Below, piece after piece: positions 5,173-5,644 of a stretch of 5,644 nt of DNA. The first letter of the stretch is position 1. Each line of letters starts with the position of its first letter. The notes under the pieces were generated by a model. That model was given only the letters and a program-made list of their open reading frames with translations. It was not told the origin of the DNA and made no database searches. The stretch is from assembly GCA_041671425.1 (NCBI GenBank), contig JBAZBO010000056.1, positions 1 to 5,644 on the forward strand, read 5' to 3'. This DNA is from JBAZBO01 sp041671425 (lineage in GTDB: Bacteria > Patescibacteriota > WWE3 > UBA101185 > UBA10185). A program made the position numbers and the translations under genes.

Positions 5173-5644
5173 AGGCTGAGGGGCATAATTCCTTTAGCAC
5201 ACAATCACCACAGTTAGGCTTTCTGGCCATACATATGTATCTTCCATGTAAAACCATCGAATTGGAGAAATTGCTCCAGTATTTTTGGGGCACAATCTTC
5301 ATAAGATCCCTTTCTATCTTCACAGGGTCACTTTCTTTGGTCAGACCAAGTCTCCCGGATACCCTAGTGACATGAGTATCCACTACTATTCCTTCGGTTA
5401 TACCCCAAAGGTCGTTCAGGATAACATTGGCGCTTTTCCTGGCTACCCCAGGAATCTTCACAAGCTCAACCAGTCTCCTTGGCAAAGCACCGCCAAACTC
5501 AGACAGTACCACTTGCGCCGCCTTAATGATCCTTTCAGCTTTTCCAAGATGGAAATTTACACCTCTTATGTCAGACCTTAGTTCATCAAGGTCAGCAGCG
5601 GAAAAATCTTACCAAGTCCTGTACTTTCCAAAAAGCTTCCTTGT
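5162..5644 (-). CDS. nth: Endonuclease III, C-terminal part (5' end outside window), interrupted by an in-frame TAA at 5609-5611
   Basis: Endonuclease III is a base-excision repair DNA glycosylase/AP lyase that removes oxidised pyrimidines. From the right edge the minus strand reads TRKLFGKYRTW, then TAA (5609-5611), then DFSAADLDELRSDI and onward to TGA at 5162. Visible features are the helix-hairpin-helix IPGVARKSANVIL with the catalytic Lys (codon 5435-5437), the VDTHVTRVSGRLGL motif with the catalytic Asp (5378-5380), and a complete 4Fe-4S loop C-x6-C-x2-C-x5-C near the end (5180-5232). Homology on both sides of the TAA in one frame points to a single-base nonsense change or an assembly error rather than a true start. 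The first possible start after it is GTG at 5512, leaving only 116 of the usual 210 or so residues. The tail overlaps the convergent gene by 11 bases. Confidence 0.92.
5168..5198. terminator. Inverted repeat (8-bp perfect arms) at the convergent gene ends, possible bidirectional terminator
   Basis: GCTAAAGG at 5168-5175 is the exact reverse complement of CCTTTAGC at 5191-5198, with a 15-base loop. The left arm contains the TAA stop of the DsbA-like gene, and the whole element lies in the last codons of nth, so it could form in both messages. Neither side has a strong U-run (ACACAATC after it on plus, GTTTGATG on minus), so it is not a textbook intrinsic terminator. It may act in 3'-end protection, weak termination, or be chance. 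Confidence 0.4.

Noticed and set aside
5285..5581. 98-codon open frame on the plus strand
   Set aside because: It lies antisense to nth, whose minus-strand frame has clear catalytic and FeS motifs; the plus-strand product shows no family pattern.
1..5644. Archaeal (DPANN) origin, suggested by the split transketolase and lack of SD motifs
   Set aside because: Cannot be excluded, but the epimerase, LOG-type protein and overall protein style fit candidate-phylum bacteria better; no archaeal-specific gene is present.

Overview
The window looks like a fragment of a draft bacterial contig, probably from a Patescibacteria/CPR-type genome (a Microgenomates-like lineage would fit). This is an inference from layout and divergent protein style, not from a marker gene. 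The signs are a split two-gene transketolase, very tight packing (intergenic gaps of 0 to 23 bases), small membrane-anchored proteins of unknown role, family motifs with unusual substitutions, and almost no Shine-Dalgarno sequences. TAA, TAG and TGA all end genes here, so the standard code applies and the UGA-recoding CPR lineages are unlikely. A run of 10 Ns at 4466-4475 shows that this is scaffolded assembly.

Layout, plus strand, 1-5172: seven genes in one apparent operon. They are the 3' end of ribulose-phosphate 3-epimerase (1-262), a LOG-family Rossmann protein overlapping it by ATGA (259-849), the transketolase N-terminal subunit (873-1694), a membrane-anchored protein of unknown function (1697-2242), the transketolase C-terminal subunit (2245-3186), a PfkB-family sugar kinase (3198-4145), and a membrane-anchored DsbA-like protein with a cupredoxin-like C-terminal domain (4167-5172, crossed by the N gap). 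On the minus strand, endonuclease III (nth) enters from the right edge and ends at 5162. Its tail overlaps the tail of the DsbA-like gene by 11 bases inside a perfect inverted repeat.

Working together: the epimerase and the two transketolase halves are core non-oxidative pentose phosphate enzymes. A PfkB kinase could feed in ribose 5-phosphate by phosphorylating a sugar. A LOG protein could release ribose 5-phosphate from nucleoside monophosphates. The cluster therefore reads as a pentose 5-phosphate module, although the substrates of the LOG and PfkB proteins cannot be fixed from sequence. The two membrane-anchored proteins do not fit that theme and are the least explained part.

The observations most worth checking are: the DsbA-like protein has ExxC in place of CxxC and a cupredoxin-like domain without copper ligands; nth is interrupted by a single in-frame TAA with good homology on both sides; the N gap has the wrong length for its reading frame; and the ThDP motif of transketolase and the signature motif of the LOG protein are altered. 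No RNA genes, CRISPR arrays or mobile elements were seen, and no stretch over 300 bases lacks a gene.
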